Shown here: in pieces, positions 1 to 8,866 of the stretch
Layout of the letters: each line of letters begins with the position of its first letter
How positions within the stretch are numbered: position 1 is the first letter of the stretch
Assembly: GCA_964402055.1 (NCBI GenBank)
Contig: CAYOAV010000003.1
Coordinates: 1 to 64,000 of the forward strand
Length of the DNA stretch: 64,000 nucleotides
Source of the DNA: UMGS363 sp964402055
GTDB lineage: Bacteria > Bacillota > Clostridia > Oscillospirales > Ruminococcaceae
Reading direction: 5' to 3'
Program-made: the position numbers and the translations under genes
The notes under the pieces: model-generated
What the model was told of the DNA's origin: nothing
Database searches by the model: none
The model's input: only the letters and a program-made list of their open reading frames with translations

Positions 1-54
1 ACCTATGACCCTCTGCTTGTAAGGCAGATGCTCTCCCAGCTGAGCTATGCTCCC
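1..54 (-). tRNA. tRNA-Val (anticodon TAC), 3' part outside the window
   Basis: The complement reads as the 5' half of a tRNA: acceptor strand GGGAGCA, D arm with the usual AGCTCAGCTGGGAGAGC pattern, and an anticodon stem closing the loop CTTACAA, which gives anticodon TAC (valine, GUA codons). The window edge removes the T arm and the 3' acceptor strand. A near-consensus promoter lies just upstream. Confidence 0.9.
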
Positions 55-98
55 ACATCGTCTTCAGGAATTTTCTTTATCCCCAAGCGACGATATTT

Positions 99-127
99 AT
101 TATACACCATAACTTCTCAAATGTCAA
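99..127 (-). promoter_or_regulatory. sigma-A promoter of the tRNA-Val gene
   Basis: On the minus strand TTGACA (122-127) and TATAAT (99-104) are separated by exactly 17 bp. This is a perfect consensus promoter about 45 bp upstream of the tRNA-Val 5' end, as expected for a stable RNA gene. Confidence 0.85.
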
Positions 128-147
128 GTGTTTTTTCAAAAAAAATT

Positions 148-1017
148 TTATTTTTTTAGAGAAATTATCTGATCCCTCGCAAATGCGTACTTTTTATCAC
201 AAAAATGGCAACAAACTTCTGTAATTTCTTCCTCCTCTGCCATTTTTGACAGCTCATCATTACCCAAACTTATCAATGCACGTTCAACTCTTTCTCTGCT
301 GCAATCACATTTATATGCACAATTGAACTCATCAAGAACATTAGGTGTCAATCCGTCAAGAACCTTCATCGCCATTTCTTCGGCAGTAACACCAGCGGTA
401 AGCATTTGCGTAACAGAAGGCAAACTATTAACGTTCTTTTCAAGCACATCAATACAAGCCTCATCAGCGAACGGTAAAAGCTGTATAAGATAGCCGCCTG
501 CCGCTTTTACAGTCAAGTCGGGATTTACAAGCACACCCAATCCGCAGACAGTTGGTATCTGCTCACTCAGAGCGAAATAGCTTGCAATATCCTCGGCGAT
601 CTCGCCTGAAACAATAGGTATCTGTCCGACATACGGCTCTTTGAGTCCGAGATCCTTTACAACGCTCAAAGTCCCGTCCTTTCCAACAGCACCTGCAACA
701 TCAAGCTTGCCGTAGGAATTAAGTGGAATTTCAACTATCGGATTCGAAACATACGATTTTACATTTCCCCTGCTATCGCCAACAGCTATCAACGCACCCG
801 CAGGACCATTTCCGTTAAGCCTTAACGTAACGCTGTCTGTATCGTTTTTCAATCCTATACCTATCAGTGAAGCCGCAATTGAAAGCCTGCCTAGAGCCGC
901 TGTAACAACCGCTGACGGCTGATGTATACGTTCAATTTCCGCAACAATATCCGTTGCGTCTATGGCAGTAGCGGTAACAGAAGCGTCCATTGATATTGTT
1001 CTTACTATTTTTGCCAT
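148..1017 (-). CDS. hslO: Hsp33 redox-regulated chaperonin
   Basis: This 289-residue protein has the length and ending typical of Hsp33, a cytoplasmic holdase chaperone switched on by oxidation. The zinc centre is visible at the C-terminus as a CxC pair (C237, C239) followed by CxxC (C270, C273). In the family these four cysteines bind zinc when reduced and form disulfides under oxidative stress. The start ATG is preceded by AAAGGA with an 8-base spacer. It lies downstream of the methyltransferase and YerC-like genes on the same strand with a 57-base gap, so co-transcription is possible. Confidence 0.95.
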   Translation of the reverse strand: MAKIVRTISMDASVTATAIDATDIVAEIERIHQPSAVVTAALGRLSIAASLIGIGLKNDTDSVTLRLNGNGPAGALIAVGDSRGNVKSYVSNPIVEIPLNSYGKLDVAGAVGKDGTLSVVKDLGLKEPYVGQIPIVSGEIAEDIASYFALSEQIPTVCGLGVLVNPDLTVKAAGGYLIQLLPFADEACIDVLEKNVNSLPSVTQMLTAGVTAEEMAMKVLDGLTPNVLDEFNCAYKCDCSRERVERALISLGNDELSKMAEEEEITEVCCHFCDKKYAFARDQIISLKK

Positions 1018-1074
1018 TTATATTCGTTCCTTTCAGAAAAATTCCACCTGCCCGAACGGACAAATGGAATATTA

Positions 1075-1824
1075 TCATCTGTTTTTTTGTGCCGCAAAAA
1101 CAAGCTTTTCACTTGTTTCCTTTGGCTCATCAAAGCTGTCGTAATCATAAACTCCGACAACATCAAAGCCGTTTTCCTGCAACATTTTTTCAATTATTTC
1201 CCGTTCAAAAGCAATTTCCGAAAATTCATCGCTGTATCGGGTATACTTTCCATTTTCATCGCATTCAAAAAAATCAAGGCACATTTCAACCCTGTTATCC
1301 TGCGGCTCATAATAATTCTGCCAAACGCAATAAACATCATCAAGGTCATACACAAAAGTATTATCGCCGAGGATATTTTTATGCTTATACGGAGTATTAA
1401 CATCAAAAAGAAACAATCCTTGCGGTTCGCAGAAAAGCGACACTCTTTCAAATGTCTTTCTTATATCCTCAAGGGTTCCGAGATGATTTATACTATCTAA
1501 TGCGCAAACGGTAACATCAATTGTCCCGAACATATCCAGTTCTGTCATATCCTGACAAAGATACTGTATCGGCAGACCACTTTCAAATTTCTTATCAAGT
1601 GCTTCATTGAGCATTTCCATTGAGGAATCTGTACCTATAACATCATATCCAAGCCTTGCAAATTCCTCTGACAGGCTTCCCGTTCCACAGGCAAGGTCAA
1701 GCAGGATATTCTTTTTTCCGCCATGTCTTTGCACAAGCGAATCATAATATTCCGCTCTTTCGTTATATGATATATTCTGAGTCAGTCGATCATAATAATA
1801 CGCAAAGCAATTATAACCGCTCAT
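1075..1824 (-). CDS. class I SAM-dependent methyltransferase
   Basis: The 249-residue protein carries the SAM-binding motif I, LDLACGTGS, near residue 45, followed by an acidic residue at the end of the next strand (VIGTDSS), the pattern of Rossmann-fold class I methyltransferases. The substrate cannot be read from the sequence. Its start codon overlaps the stop codon of the upstream YerC-like regulator in a TAATG arrangement, so the two are probably translationally coupled. It resembles the small-molecule methyltransferases often found as single cytosolic enzymes in Firmicutes. Confidence 0.85.
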   Translation of the reverse strand: MSGYNCFAYYYDRLTQNISYNERAEYYDSLVQRHGGKKNILLDLACGTGSLSEEFARLGYDVIGTDSSMEMLNEALDKKFESGLPIQYLCQDMTELDMFGTIDVTVCALDSINHLGTLEDIRKTFERVSLFCEPQGLFLFDVNTPYKHKNILGDNTFVYDLDDVYCVWQNYYEPQDNRVEMCLDFFECDENGKYTRYSDEFSEIAFEREIIEKMLQENGFDVVGVYDYDSFDEPKETSEKLVFAAQKNR

Positions 1825-2126
1825 TACTTATCATCATTCTGCTTCTTAAGGCGGTCAAAAACAAGAGCATAGCCATCACTGCCGTAGTTGAGAGTACGGT
1901 TTACACGGCTTATAGTTGCGGTGCTTGCACCTGTTGTAGCAACGATGTCGCTGTAAACATTCTTCTTCACGAGCATTTTAGCAACCTGCATACGCTGTGC
2001 AAGCGATTTCAGTTCAAGCACGGTACAAAGATCCTCAAAAAAAGCATAGCATTCCTCGGTAGTTTCAAGAGTGAGAATGGCTTTAAAAAGCTCATCCATC
2101 TGCTCTCCTCTTAATTTATCGTTCAT
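1824..2126 (-). CDS. YerC/YecD-family TrpR-related DNA-binding protein
   Basis: This is a 100-residue protein of the YerC family, whose fold is related to the tryptophan repressor TrpR. The family core is clear: ECYAFFEDLCT, then SLAQRMQVAKML, then the helix-turn-helix TGASTATISRVNRTLNYG. I chose the ATG at 2126 because the resulting N-terminus (MNDKLRGEQ) matches the usual family start. A longer in-frame start exists upstream (TTG at 2171), and a further internal ATG follows AGGAGAG. No target genes are evident. The stop codon overlaps the methyltransferase start. Confidence 0.88.
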   Translation of the reverse strand: MNDKLRGEQMDELFKAILTLETTEECYAFFEDLCTVLELKSLAQRMQVAKMLVKKNVYSDIVATTGASTATISRVNRTLNYGSDGYALVFDRLKKQNDDK

Positions 2127-2197
2127 AATATGCTCTGCTCCCTCAAAAATCGGGAACAAACCTCCTCTCAAAAGACATAAATATCATTCCTAATATC

Positions 2198-2226
2198 ATT
2201 TTATCACATTATAGTAAAAAAGTAAA
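2198..2226 (-). promoter_or_regulatory. probable promoter for the YerC-methyltransferase genes
   Basis: On the minus strand TTTACT (2221-2226) is followed after 17 bp by TAAAAT (2198-2203), about 70 bases before the chosen YerC start. The -35 matches the consensus only in part. Confidence 0.5.
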
Positions 2227-2282
2227 GTGTTTTTTTGAATTTATACTAAAAAACAGCATAAAAACTTATCTATAAGCGTATT

Positions 2283-3578
2283 TTAAACGTCATTTCTGAT
2301 AATATCTTCAAGAGTTTCTCTCTTAACGGCAATTCTTGACTGTCCGCTCTTTACCATAACAACGGCTGGCTTACAAAGTCTGTTATAATTTGATGACATA
2401 GAATAATTATACGCTCCTGTCGCAAGAACAGCTATAGTATCGCCCACCTCAACGTGCTGAACAGGCATATTTTCACCGATAAGATCTCCGCTTTCACAGC
2501 ATTTTCCTGCAAGTGTGATTATCTCTGTCTTTTCCTCGCCTGCACGGTTTGCAACCTCTATATCGTACTCTGATTTATATAGGGCATAACGCGGATTATC
2601 GCACATACCTCCGTCAATTGAAACATAGGTGCGGATATCAGGAATATTTTTAATACCGCCAACCGTATAAAGTGTAAGACCAGCAGGTGCAGCTATTGAA
2701 CGTCCTGGCTCAATAAGAATAAACGGCAGACGTATATCCTTTTCTGCACATATTCTCTTGACCTCGGCAGAAACACACTCCATAAATTTTTCAAAGGGTG
2801 ACGGCTTATCCTCATTGGTATATTTTATACCAAATCCGCCGCCAAGGTTAAGCTCCTTTACTTCATAGGAAAGCTCTGCCTTAATTTTTGCGATAAATCC
2901 AAGCATAACCTCTGCGGCATGAACAAACGGATCTATATCAAAAATCTGACTTCCAATATGACAATGCAGACCTACGAGATTAACATTATTCAAGGAAATA
3001 GCTTTTTTTACAGCTTCAAATGCTTCTCCTGTTTCAAGAGCGAAGCCGAATTTGCTGTCGATCTGACCTGTTTTTACAAAATCATGCGTATGAGCGTCAA
3101 TTCCCGGCTTGATACGGAACATAATATTAACAGAAACGCCTTTTTTCTCTGCAAGCTTGTCCAGACGTTCAAGCTCATAGATATTATCTACAATTATTCT
3201 GCCGACCTTTTTTTCAACAGCAAGCTCCAATTCAGCGTCAGTTTTATTGTTGCCGTGGAAACAGACCCTTTCCATTGGGAAATCAACGCTTGCGGCAGTG
3301 TAAAGCTCACCTGCGGAAACAACATCAATGCCGATTCCCTCGGAATTTACGATTCTGTACATCTCTTTACAGGAAAAAGCCTTGCTTGCATAGCATACAA
3401 GACCATCACCGTAAAATTTCTCCATAGAGCCTTTAAATCTTGAACAAGCACTGCGGATAACAGCCTCATCCATAACGTAAAGCGGAGTACCGTATTTTTC
3501 AGCAAGCTCGATTGTATCAACACCGCTTACCGCAAGGTGTCCTTTCTCATTTACCGTCAGATTATCCGATATAAACAT
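2283..3578 (-). CDS. lysA: diaminopimelate decarboxylase
   Basis: The 431-residue fold-III PLP enzyme catalyses the last step of lysine synthesis, meso-diaminopimelate to L-lysine plus CO2. The PLP lysine is K66 in CYASKAFSC. Further family motifs are GLHCHIGSQI, the glycine-rich phosphate-binding GGGFGIKY, the EPGRS motif, and CCESGDLI, which supplies the active-site cysteine to the neighbouring subunit. The start ATG follows GAGG with an 8-base spacer. It is the third gene after lon and ysxC, 24 bases downstream of ysxC, and probably the last gene of that operon. Confidence 0.96.
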   Translation of the reverse strand: MFISDNLTVNEKGHLAVSGVDTIELAEKYGTPLYVMDEAVIRSACSRFKGSMEKFYGDGLVCYASKAFSCKEMYRIVNSEGIGIDVVSAGELYTAASVDFPMERVCFHGNNKTDAELELAVEKKVGRIIVDNIYELERLDKLAEKKGVSVNIMFRIKPGIDAHTHDFVKTGQIDSKFGFALETGEAFEAVKKAISLNNVNLVGLHCHIGSQIFDIDPFVHAAEVMLGFIAKIKAELSYEVKELNLGGGFGIKYTNEDKPSPFEKFMECVSAEVKRICAEKDIRLPFILIEPGRSIAAPAGLTLYTVGGIKNIPDIRTYVSIDGGMCDNPRYALYKSEYDIEVANRAGEEKTEIITLAGKCCESGDLIGENMPVQHVEVGDTIAVLATGAYNYSMSSNYNRLCKPAVVMVKSGQSRIAVKRETLEDIIRNDV

Positions 3579-3602
3579 AATAAAAACCTCTCTGTCCTTT
3601 AA

Positions 3603-4190
3603 TTATTCTTCTTCTGAAACCTCTTCTATTATTTTTCTTATTTCGTCCGCACCCTCGCCTGTAACAGCAGAAAACTGAATAACAGTCATATCCTCGAAGC
3701 ATTCAACCTCCTGCTTAAGAGCCTCCATTCTTGCAACACGCTCGTTCTTTGATAGCTTATCAGCCTTTGTAAGTATCACCACAAAAGGAAGCTCGTTATC
3801 GATCATAAAATTTATCATATGCAGGTCATCTGCGGAGGGTGGATGACGCATATCTATAAGCTGAAAAATAAGAGCTATATCTCTTCCCGACATAAGATAA
3901 CCCTCGATAAGCTCCGACCAGCGAAGCTTATCTTTTTTTGCAATTTTTGCATAGCCATAACCTGGGAGATCGACAAGAAAGCATTCATCTATCTTATAAA
4001 AGTTCACCGTTGCGGTTTTTCCAGGCACGGAAGAAACCCTTGCAAGCGATTTTCTGTTAAAAATTTTATTTATAAGCGATGATTTTCCGACATTTGACCG
4101 TCCTGCAAAGGCAAACTCCATCCTTTCGGCAGGCGGCAGCTGCTTATACTCGCCATAGGAAGCAAAAAATTCAGCCTTATTAAAATTCAT
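3603..4190 (-). CDS. ysxC: ribosome biogenesis GTPase YsxC/EngB
   Basis: This 195-residue GTPase of the EngB/YsxC family acts in assembly of the 50S ribosomal subunit. The G1 motif GRSNVGKSS is near residue 30, G3 is DLPGYGYAK and G4 is TKAD. The start is separated from the lon stop codon by one base, and its ribosome binding site lies inside the end of lon. The lon-ysxC neighbourhood is conserved in Bacillus and other Firmicutes, which supports the assignment. Confidence 0.96.
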   Translation of the reverse strand: MNFNKAEFFASYGEYKQLPPAERMEFAFAGRSNVGKSSLINKIFNRKSLARVSSVPGKTATVNFYKIDECFLVDLPGYGYAKIAKKDKLRWSELIEGYLMSGRDIALIFQLIDMRHPPSADDLHMINFMIDNELPFVVILTKADKLSKNERVARMEALKQEVECFEDMTVIQFSAVTGEGADEIRKIIEEVSEEE

Positions 4191-4191
4191 A

Positions 4192-6573
4192 TCAAGCTCT
4201 CACCTCTGCTTTTTCCTGTTTTTTCTCGACTCTTTTCGCAGCTTTCTTACGCTTCACAAGAGCGACATCAAGCACATCTGTCAGCTTTTCCGCAAGGATA
4301 AAATTAACATTTTCCTTAACAACATCGTCAACCTCTTCAAGGTCGGCTTTATTTGCGGCAGGGATAATGACATCTTTCATTCCCGCTTTATAAGCCGCCA
4401 TTGTTTTTTCACGCAGACCGCCTATAGGAAGAACCTTTCCATGAAGCGTTATCTCACCTGTCATTGCAACATCGTGACGAACAGGTATTCCTGAAAGTGC
4501 GGAAACAAGAGCAGTTGTCATAGTAACACCTGCCGAAGGACCGTCCTTTGGTGTAGCTCCTTCGGGAGCATGGATATGAATATCCTTTTCCTTATAAAAA
4601 TCGGGAGCAATGCCGTACTTATCAGCAACGGATCTTACATAGCTTACGGCAATTTTTGAGCTTTCCTTCATAACATCGCCCAAAGAGCCTGTCACCTCGA
4701 CATTTCCCTTGCCGTTGAGAACGATAGCTTCAAGCGGCATAATAACTCCGCCTACAGATGTCCACGCAAGTCCGTTTACAACGCCAACCTCGTCCTTTTT
4801 AGCAAGATCATCGTCAATATATTTTCTTACACCGAGATACTTTTCGATATTTCTCAATGTAACGCTTACGCTTTTTGCCTCGCCCGAAACAATGACCTTT
4901 GCCGCTTTTCTGCAAAGTGAAGCTATAAGTCGTTCAAGCTTTCTTACTCCAGCTTCACGGGAATAATTATCGATAAGGGAATAAACCACACTATCAGCGA
5001 TTTTCAGCATTGAAGCCTTAAGACCATGTGCCTTAAGTTGTTTTGGGATAAGGTGTTCCCTTGCAATATGGAATTTTTCCTCACGGGTATAGCTAGTAAG
5101 CTCTATAACCTCCATTCTGTCGAGAAGCGGAGCGTCTATTGTATCCGTTGTATTTGCGGTGGTTATAAACAAAACGTTACTAAGGTCAAACGGCACTTCT
5201 ATGTAATGATCACGGAAAGCGTTATTCTGTTCACTATCAAGCACCTCAAGCATAGCCGAGGATGGATCACCACGCATATCATGCGACATTTTATCTATTT
5301 CATCGAGCAATATCAACGGGTTAGATGTACCAGCCTGCTTCAATGCGGCGATAATTCTTCCTGGCATAGCACCGACATAGGTTTTTCTATGACCTCTTAT
5401 ATCAGATTCGTCCTTTACGCCGCCGAGTGAAACTCTTACATATTCTCTTCCGAGAGCCTTTGCAACGGATTTACCTATAGAAGTCTTTCCTATTCCAGGA
5501 GGTCCTACAAGGCAGATTATCTGACCCTTGACATCAGGCTTCAATGCACGGACGGAGATATTTTCAAGTATTCTTTCCTTGACCCTTTTAAGCCCGTAAT
5601 GATCCTCGTCAAGAACCTCCTGAGCCTTATTCACGTCAATTTCTTCCTGCGTGAAGCTATTCCAGGGAAGCTCTATTACCGTATCAAGATAATTCCTTAA
5701 AACTGAATAATCCTGTGAAGAGGGTGACATTCTTGAAAGTCTTACAACCTCACGATGCAACTTTTCCTCACTTTCTTCAGCAAGTCCAAGTTCTTTTATC
5801 TTCTGCTCATAATCCTCCAGCTCGTCATATGAATCCTCCTCGCCAAGCTGAGATGAAATAGCTCTCATCTGCTCACGGAGATAATATTCACGCTGACCAT
5901 CATTAAGCTGCTCTCTTACCTTATTCTGGATATGAAATTCAATATCAAGGACTTCATTTTCTCTTGAAAGCATTGCAAGCAGCATACCAAGCCTTGAAAC
6001 AAGATAATCCTCTTCAAGAAGCTGCTGTCTGTCCTCAACAGGCAGCGGCACATTGCTCACGATAACATCAAAAAATCTTGAAGCGTCATTTTCATTTAAA
6101 ATTTCGTTTACAAGCTCCTTTGGCATTCTAGGAACATATCCACAATATTGACGGAATGCATTTTTAACCGCACGGACAACAGCTTCTGTTTCAACATCCT
6201 CATCAACACATTCAATGTAATTCGGAAGCTCCTTAACAATAGATTTAAGGTATTTATCATCATTTTCAAGCTTCATAAGCTTAGCACGATATTTTCCCTC
6301 AATAAGAACTCTTGTAACTTTATCGGGAGTTTTTACGATCTGACGAACCTCTGCGACCGTACCTATTTTATATAGATCCTTTTTTTCAGGAATATCAACT
6401 GAACTATCCATCAGAGCATCGAGAAAAATAAGCTTATCCTCGCTCATTGCAGCTTTGACCGCAAGCACAGAGCTTTCCCTTGAAATATCAAAATGCACAA
6501 CAGTATTCGGGAAAACAACAAACCCATTGAGTGCAATCATAGGCATAAGCTTTGTTTCTGCTTTAGTTCTCAT
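4192..6573 (-). CDS. lon: ATP-dependent protease Lon (LonA type)
   Basis: The 793-residue cytosolic AAA+ serine protease has the full LonA architecture: an N-terminal substrate-binding domain starting PMIALNGFVVFPNTV, a coiled-coil region, the ATPase domain with Walker A GPPGIGKTS and Walker B LILLDEIDKM, and a C-terminal protease domain. The catalytic serine lies in KDGPSAG (about residue 680) and the catalytic lysine follows in the GGLREKTMAA region. There are no transmembrane helices, so it is not LonB. The ATG follows GAGG with a short spacer. It is first in the lon-ysxC-lysA operon and has a long structured leader. Confidence 0.97.
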   Translation of the reverse strand: MRTKAETKLMPMIALNGFVVFPNTVVHFDISRESSVLAVKAAMSEDKLIFLDALMDSSVDIPEKKDLYKIGTVAEVRQIVKTPDKVTRVLIEGKYRAKLMKLENDDKYLKSIVKELPNYIECVDEDVETEAVVRAVKNAFRQYCGYVPRMPKELVNEILNENDASRFFDVIVSNVPLPVEDRQQLLEEDYLVSRLGMLLAMLSRENEVLDIEFHIQNKVREQLNDGQREYYLREQMRAISSQLGEEDSYDELEDYEQKIKELGLAEESEEKLHREVVRLSRMSPSSQDYSVLRNYLDTVIELPWNSFTQEEIDVNKAQEVLDEDHYGLKRVKERILENISVRALKPDVKGQIICLVGPPGIGKTSIGKSVAKALGREYVRVSLGGVKDESDIRGHRKTYVGAMPGRIIAALKQAGTSNPLILLDEIDKMSHDMRGDPSSAMLEVLDSEQNNAFRDHYIEVPFDLSNVLFITTANTTDTIDAPLLDRMEVIELTSYTREEKFHIAREHLIPKQLKAHGLKASMLKIADSVVYSLIDNYSREAGVRKLERLIASLCRKAAKVIVSGEAKSVSVTLRNIEKYLGVRKYIDDDLAKKDEVGVVNGLAWTSVGGVIMPLEAIVLNGKGNVEVTGSLGDVMKESSKIAVSYVRSVADKYGIAPDFYKEKDIHIHAPEGATPKDGPSAGVTMTTALVSALSGIPVRHDVAMTGEITLHGKVLPIGGLREKTMAAYKAGMKDVIIPAANKADLEEVDDVVKENVNFILAEKLTDVLDVALVKRKKAAKRVEKKQEKAEVRA

Positions 6574-6587
6574 TATAACCTCTTTTC

Positions 6588-6675
6588 TCCGCCGACATAA
6601 AATAGTCTCATATATTCCTGCCCTCGGCGGAAGCAGGACAGTTCAAAGCACGGGATTTGCATAAAATGCATCACA
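6588..6675 (-). promoter_or_regulatory. structured lon mRNA leader with alternative stems
   Basis: Between the lon promoter and start codon the transcript can form two incompatible hairpins. One pairs CCTGC (6633-6637) with GCAGG (6617-6621). The other pairs TCCGCCGA (6624-6631) with TCGGCGGA (6588-6595), an 8-bp stem ending just before the GAGG ribosome binding site. Both use overlapping bases. The pairings are read directly from the sequence. A regulatory role is inferred. Confidence 0.45.
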
Positions 6676-6693
6676 AAGAATTCCCATTTAAAT

Positions 6694-6722
6694 ATTATAT
6701 ATGAAAATCTATTATTTTGCAA
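6694..6722 (-). promoter_or_regulatory. sigma-A promoter of lon
   Basis: On the minus strand TTGCAA (6717-6722) and TATAAT (6694-6699) are 17 bp apart. Transcription from here gives a leader of about 115 bases. The rest of the 313-base gap between lon and clpX is AT-rich, and I see no gene in it. I found no CIRCE or convincing CtsR operator near this promoter. Confidence 0.75.
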
Positions 6723-6886
6723 GTCACATTTTTTATATATTTATTGTCATTTTTAAGCATTTTTGGTTGAAAATATTGATTTTGCCATAAATCTGCCGCT
6801 TTTATAGCGAAAACTATAAAAAAAGCCTTAAAAACACTTAAAAATAAGCATTTATAAGACTTTTTTGAACATAATAACAATTTATG

Positions 6887-8143
6887 TTATTTTTTTCTTT
6901 TTATTTCAGGTGAGCTTCCGCCGTCAACACATTCCTTTGTGATAACAATTTCCGTAATATCACTATCAGACGGAGCTTCAAACATAACAGGCTGGAGTAT
7001 TTTTTCAATTATAGAGCGAAGCCCTCTCGCACCTGTATCCTTATCTATAGCCTGCTTTGCAATAGCCTTAAGAGCATCCTCTTCAATTTCAAGATTGATA
7101 TTATCCATCTCAAAGAGCTTTTTATACTGCTTTACAAGGGCATTTTTAGGTTCTTTGAGAATACGAACGAGTGCATCCTCGTCAAGCTCATCAAGAACTG
7201 TTATTACAGGCAAACGTCCGACAAGCTCGGGAACAATTCCGTATTTTACGAGATCCTGTGAAGCAACATCCTTATAGATGCCCTTCTGCTTTTCGTTCTT
7301 GGATCTAATTTCCGCACCGAAACCGAGTGAAGATGATTCTGTCCTTCTCTGGATAATCTTATCAAGTCCGTCAAAAGCACCGCCGCAGATAAAGAGGATA
7401 TTTCTTGTATCGACCTGAATACACTCCTGATTGGGATGCTTTCTACCGCCCTGTGGAGGAACATTTGAAACCGTACCCTCAATTATCTTCAAGAGTGCCT
7501 GCTGAACTCCCTCGCCGCTTACATCACGAGTAATGGAAGTATTTTCCGATTTACGGGCAATCTTGTCGATTTCGTCAATGTATATGATGCCCCTCTGTGC
7601 GGCTTCAACGTCATAATCAGCCGCCTGAAGTAGACGTACAAGTACATTTTCAACATCATCGCCGACATAACCTGCTTCGGTAAGGGTTGTTGCGTCAGCA
7701 ATTGCGAATGGTACATTTATAATCTTCGCAAGAGTTTGTGCAATATAGGTTTTACCTACACCAGTAGGACCGAGAAGTATAAGGTTGCTCTTTTGCAATT
7801 CAACCTCATTATCCTCTGCGTTCATATTATTTATACGCTTATAATGATTATAAACTGCGACTGCAAGTGATGTTTTTGCACCATCCTGACCGATAACATA
7901 CTCATCGAGAACCTTTTTTATTTCCGCAGGCTTCATAAGCTTGATCGGTGTGTTGGACTTTCTTCCCTCTACACTTCTTGAAGAACGTCTGCCAGGTACA
8001 AGCAAGTCATTGCCTGCGAGCATTTCGTAGCAATAAACTACGCAATCATCACAAATATTGCAGCTTCCTGCGGAAAACATATTTCTGACCTGATTTTCAG
8101 GCTTTCCACAGAAGTTACATCTTTTCATTCCTTTTTCTGCCAT
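6887..8143 (-). CDS. clpX: ATP-dependent Clp protease ATP-binding subunit ClpX
   Basis: The 418-residue AAA+ unfoldase feeds substrates to ClpP. The N-terminal zinc-binding domain shows four cysteines (C9, C12, C28, C31), followed by Walker A GPTGVGKT near residue 124, Walker B IIYIDEIDKI and the sensor region GARGLRSI. The start follows GGAG with a 7-base spacer. It lies 14 bases downstream of clpP in the order tig-clpP-clpX, the standard bacterial arrangement. Confidence 0.97.
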   Translation of the reverse strand: MAEKGMKRCNFCGKPENQVRNMFSAGSCNICDDCVVYCYEMLAGNDLLVPGRRSSRSVEGRKSNTPIKLMKPAEIKKVLDEYVIGQDGAKTSLAVAVYNHYKRINNMNAEDNEVELQKSNLILLGPTGVGKTYIAQTLAKIINVPFAIADATTLTEAGYVGDDVENVLVRLLQAADYDVEAAQRGIIYIDEIDKIARKSENTSITRDVSGEGVQQALLKIIEGTVSNVPPQGGRKHPNQECIQVDTRNILFICGGAFDGLDKIIQRRTESSSLGFGAEIRSKNEKQKGIYKDVASQDLVKYGIVPELVGRLPVITVLDELDEDALVRILKEPKNALVKQYKKLFEMDNINLEIEEDALKAIAKQAIDKDTGARGLRSIIEKILQPVMFEAPSDSDITEIVITKECVDGGSSPEIKRKK

Positions 8144-8157
8144 ATCATAACTCCAAA

Positions 8158-8748
8158 TTATCTTTTATAGATAACCTTATCAATAAGTCCGTATTCAACT
8201 GCTTCCTCTGCAGACATATAATTGTCACGTTCAGTATCCTGTTTAATAATATCAAGCGGCTTTCCCGTATTTTCAGAGAGAATATTATTAAGCTTTTCTC
8301 TTGTTCTTACGAGATGGTCGGCATGAATCTTAATATCGGTACACTGACCTGAAAGACCGCCGCCGCCGATAAGAGGCTGATGTATGAGTATTTCGGAATT
8401 AGGCAAAGCAAGACGCTTTCCTTTTGCACCCGAAGAAAGAATGAGCGAACCCATTGATGCGGCAAGCCCCATACAAATTGTGGAAACGTCACATTTGATA
8501 TAATTCATTGTATCAACGATAGCAAGACCTGCTGTTACAGAACCTCCAGGGCTGTTGATATACATACAGATATCCTTTTCAGGATCCTGCCCCTCAAGAT
8601 GAAGAAGCTGTGCGATAACAACGCTCGCAGAAGCGTCTGAAACCTCCTCTGAAAGGACGATTATTCTATCATTGAGAAGTCGGGAAAAAATATCATAAGA
8701 GCGTTCTCCCCTGCCTGTCTGCTCAACAACATATGGAACTAAACTCAT
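8158..8748 (-). CDS. clpP: ATP-dependent Clp protease proteolytic subunit ClpP
   Basis: This serine protease of 196 residues forms the tetradecameric chamber that works with ClpX. The catalytic triad is S98 in GLAASMGS, H123 in ILIHQP and D171. I trimmed a longer reading frame to the ATG at 8748 because the resulting MSLVPYVVEQ start is the family's usual N-terminus and GAGG lies 8 bases upstream. It lies between tig and clpX. Confidence 0.97.
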   Translation of the reverse strand: MSLVPYVVEQTGRGERSYDIFSRLLNDRIIVLSEEVSDASASVVIAQLLHLEGQDPEKDICMYINSPGGSVTAGLAIVDTMNYIKCDVSTICMGLAASMGSLILSSGAKGKRLALPNSEILIHQPLIGGGGLSGQCTDIKIHADHLVRTREKLNNILSENTGKPLDIIKQDTERDNYMSAEEAVEYGLIDKVIYKR

Positions 8749-8866
8749 AGCTGTACCTCGCTTTCTGTTTTCGGCGTAAAAATGACATTTTACGCAATAT
8801 GCCGATATACCATACAAACCACCCTCCAAAAATGAGGATGGTTTGCAATTCTATATTTAAACTCAA

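Noticed and set aside
6695..6880. Short open frame between lon and clpX on the minus strand
   Set aside because: It spans the lon promoter, has low-complexity composition and no convincing ribosome binding site.
6574..6886. CIRCE or CtsR operator for lon or clp genes
   Set aside because: No TTAGCACTC/GAGTGCTAA repeat or clear tandem heptamer repeat is visible near lon, clpP or tig.
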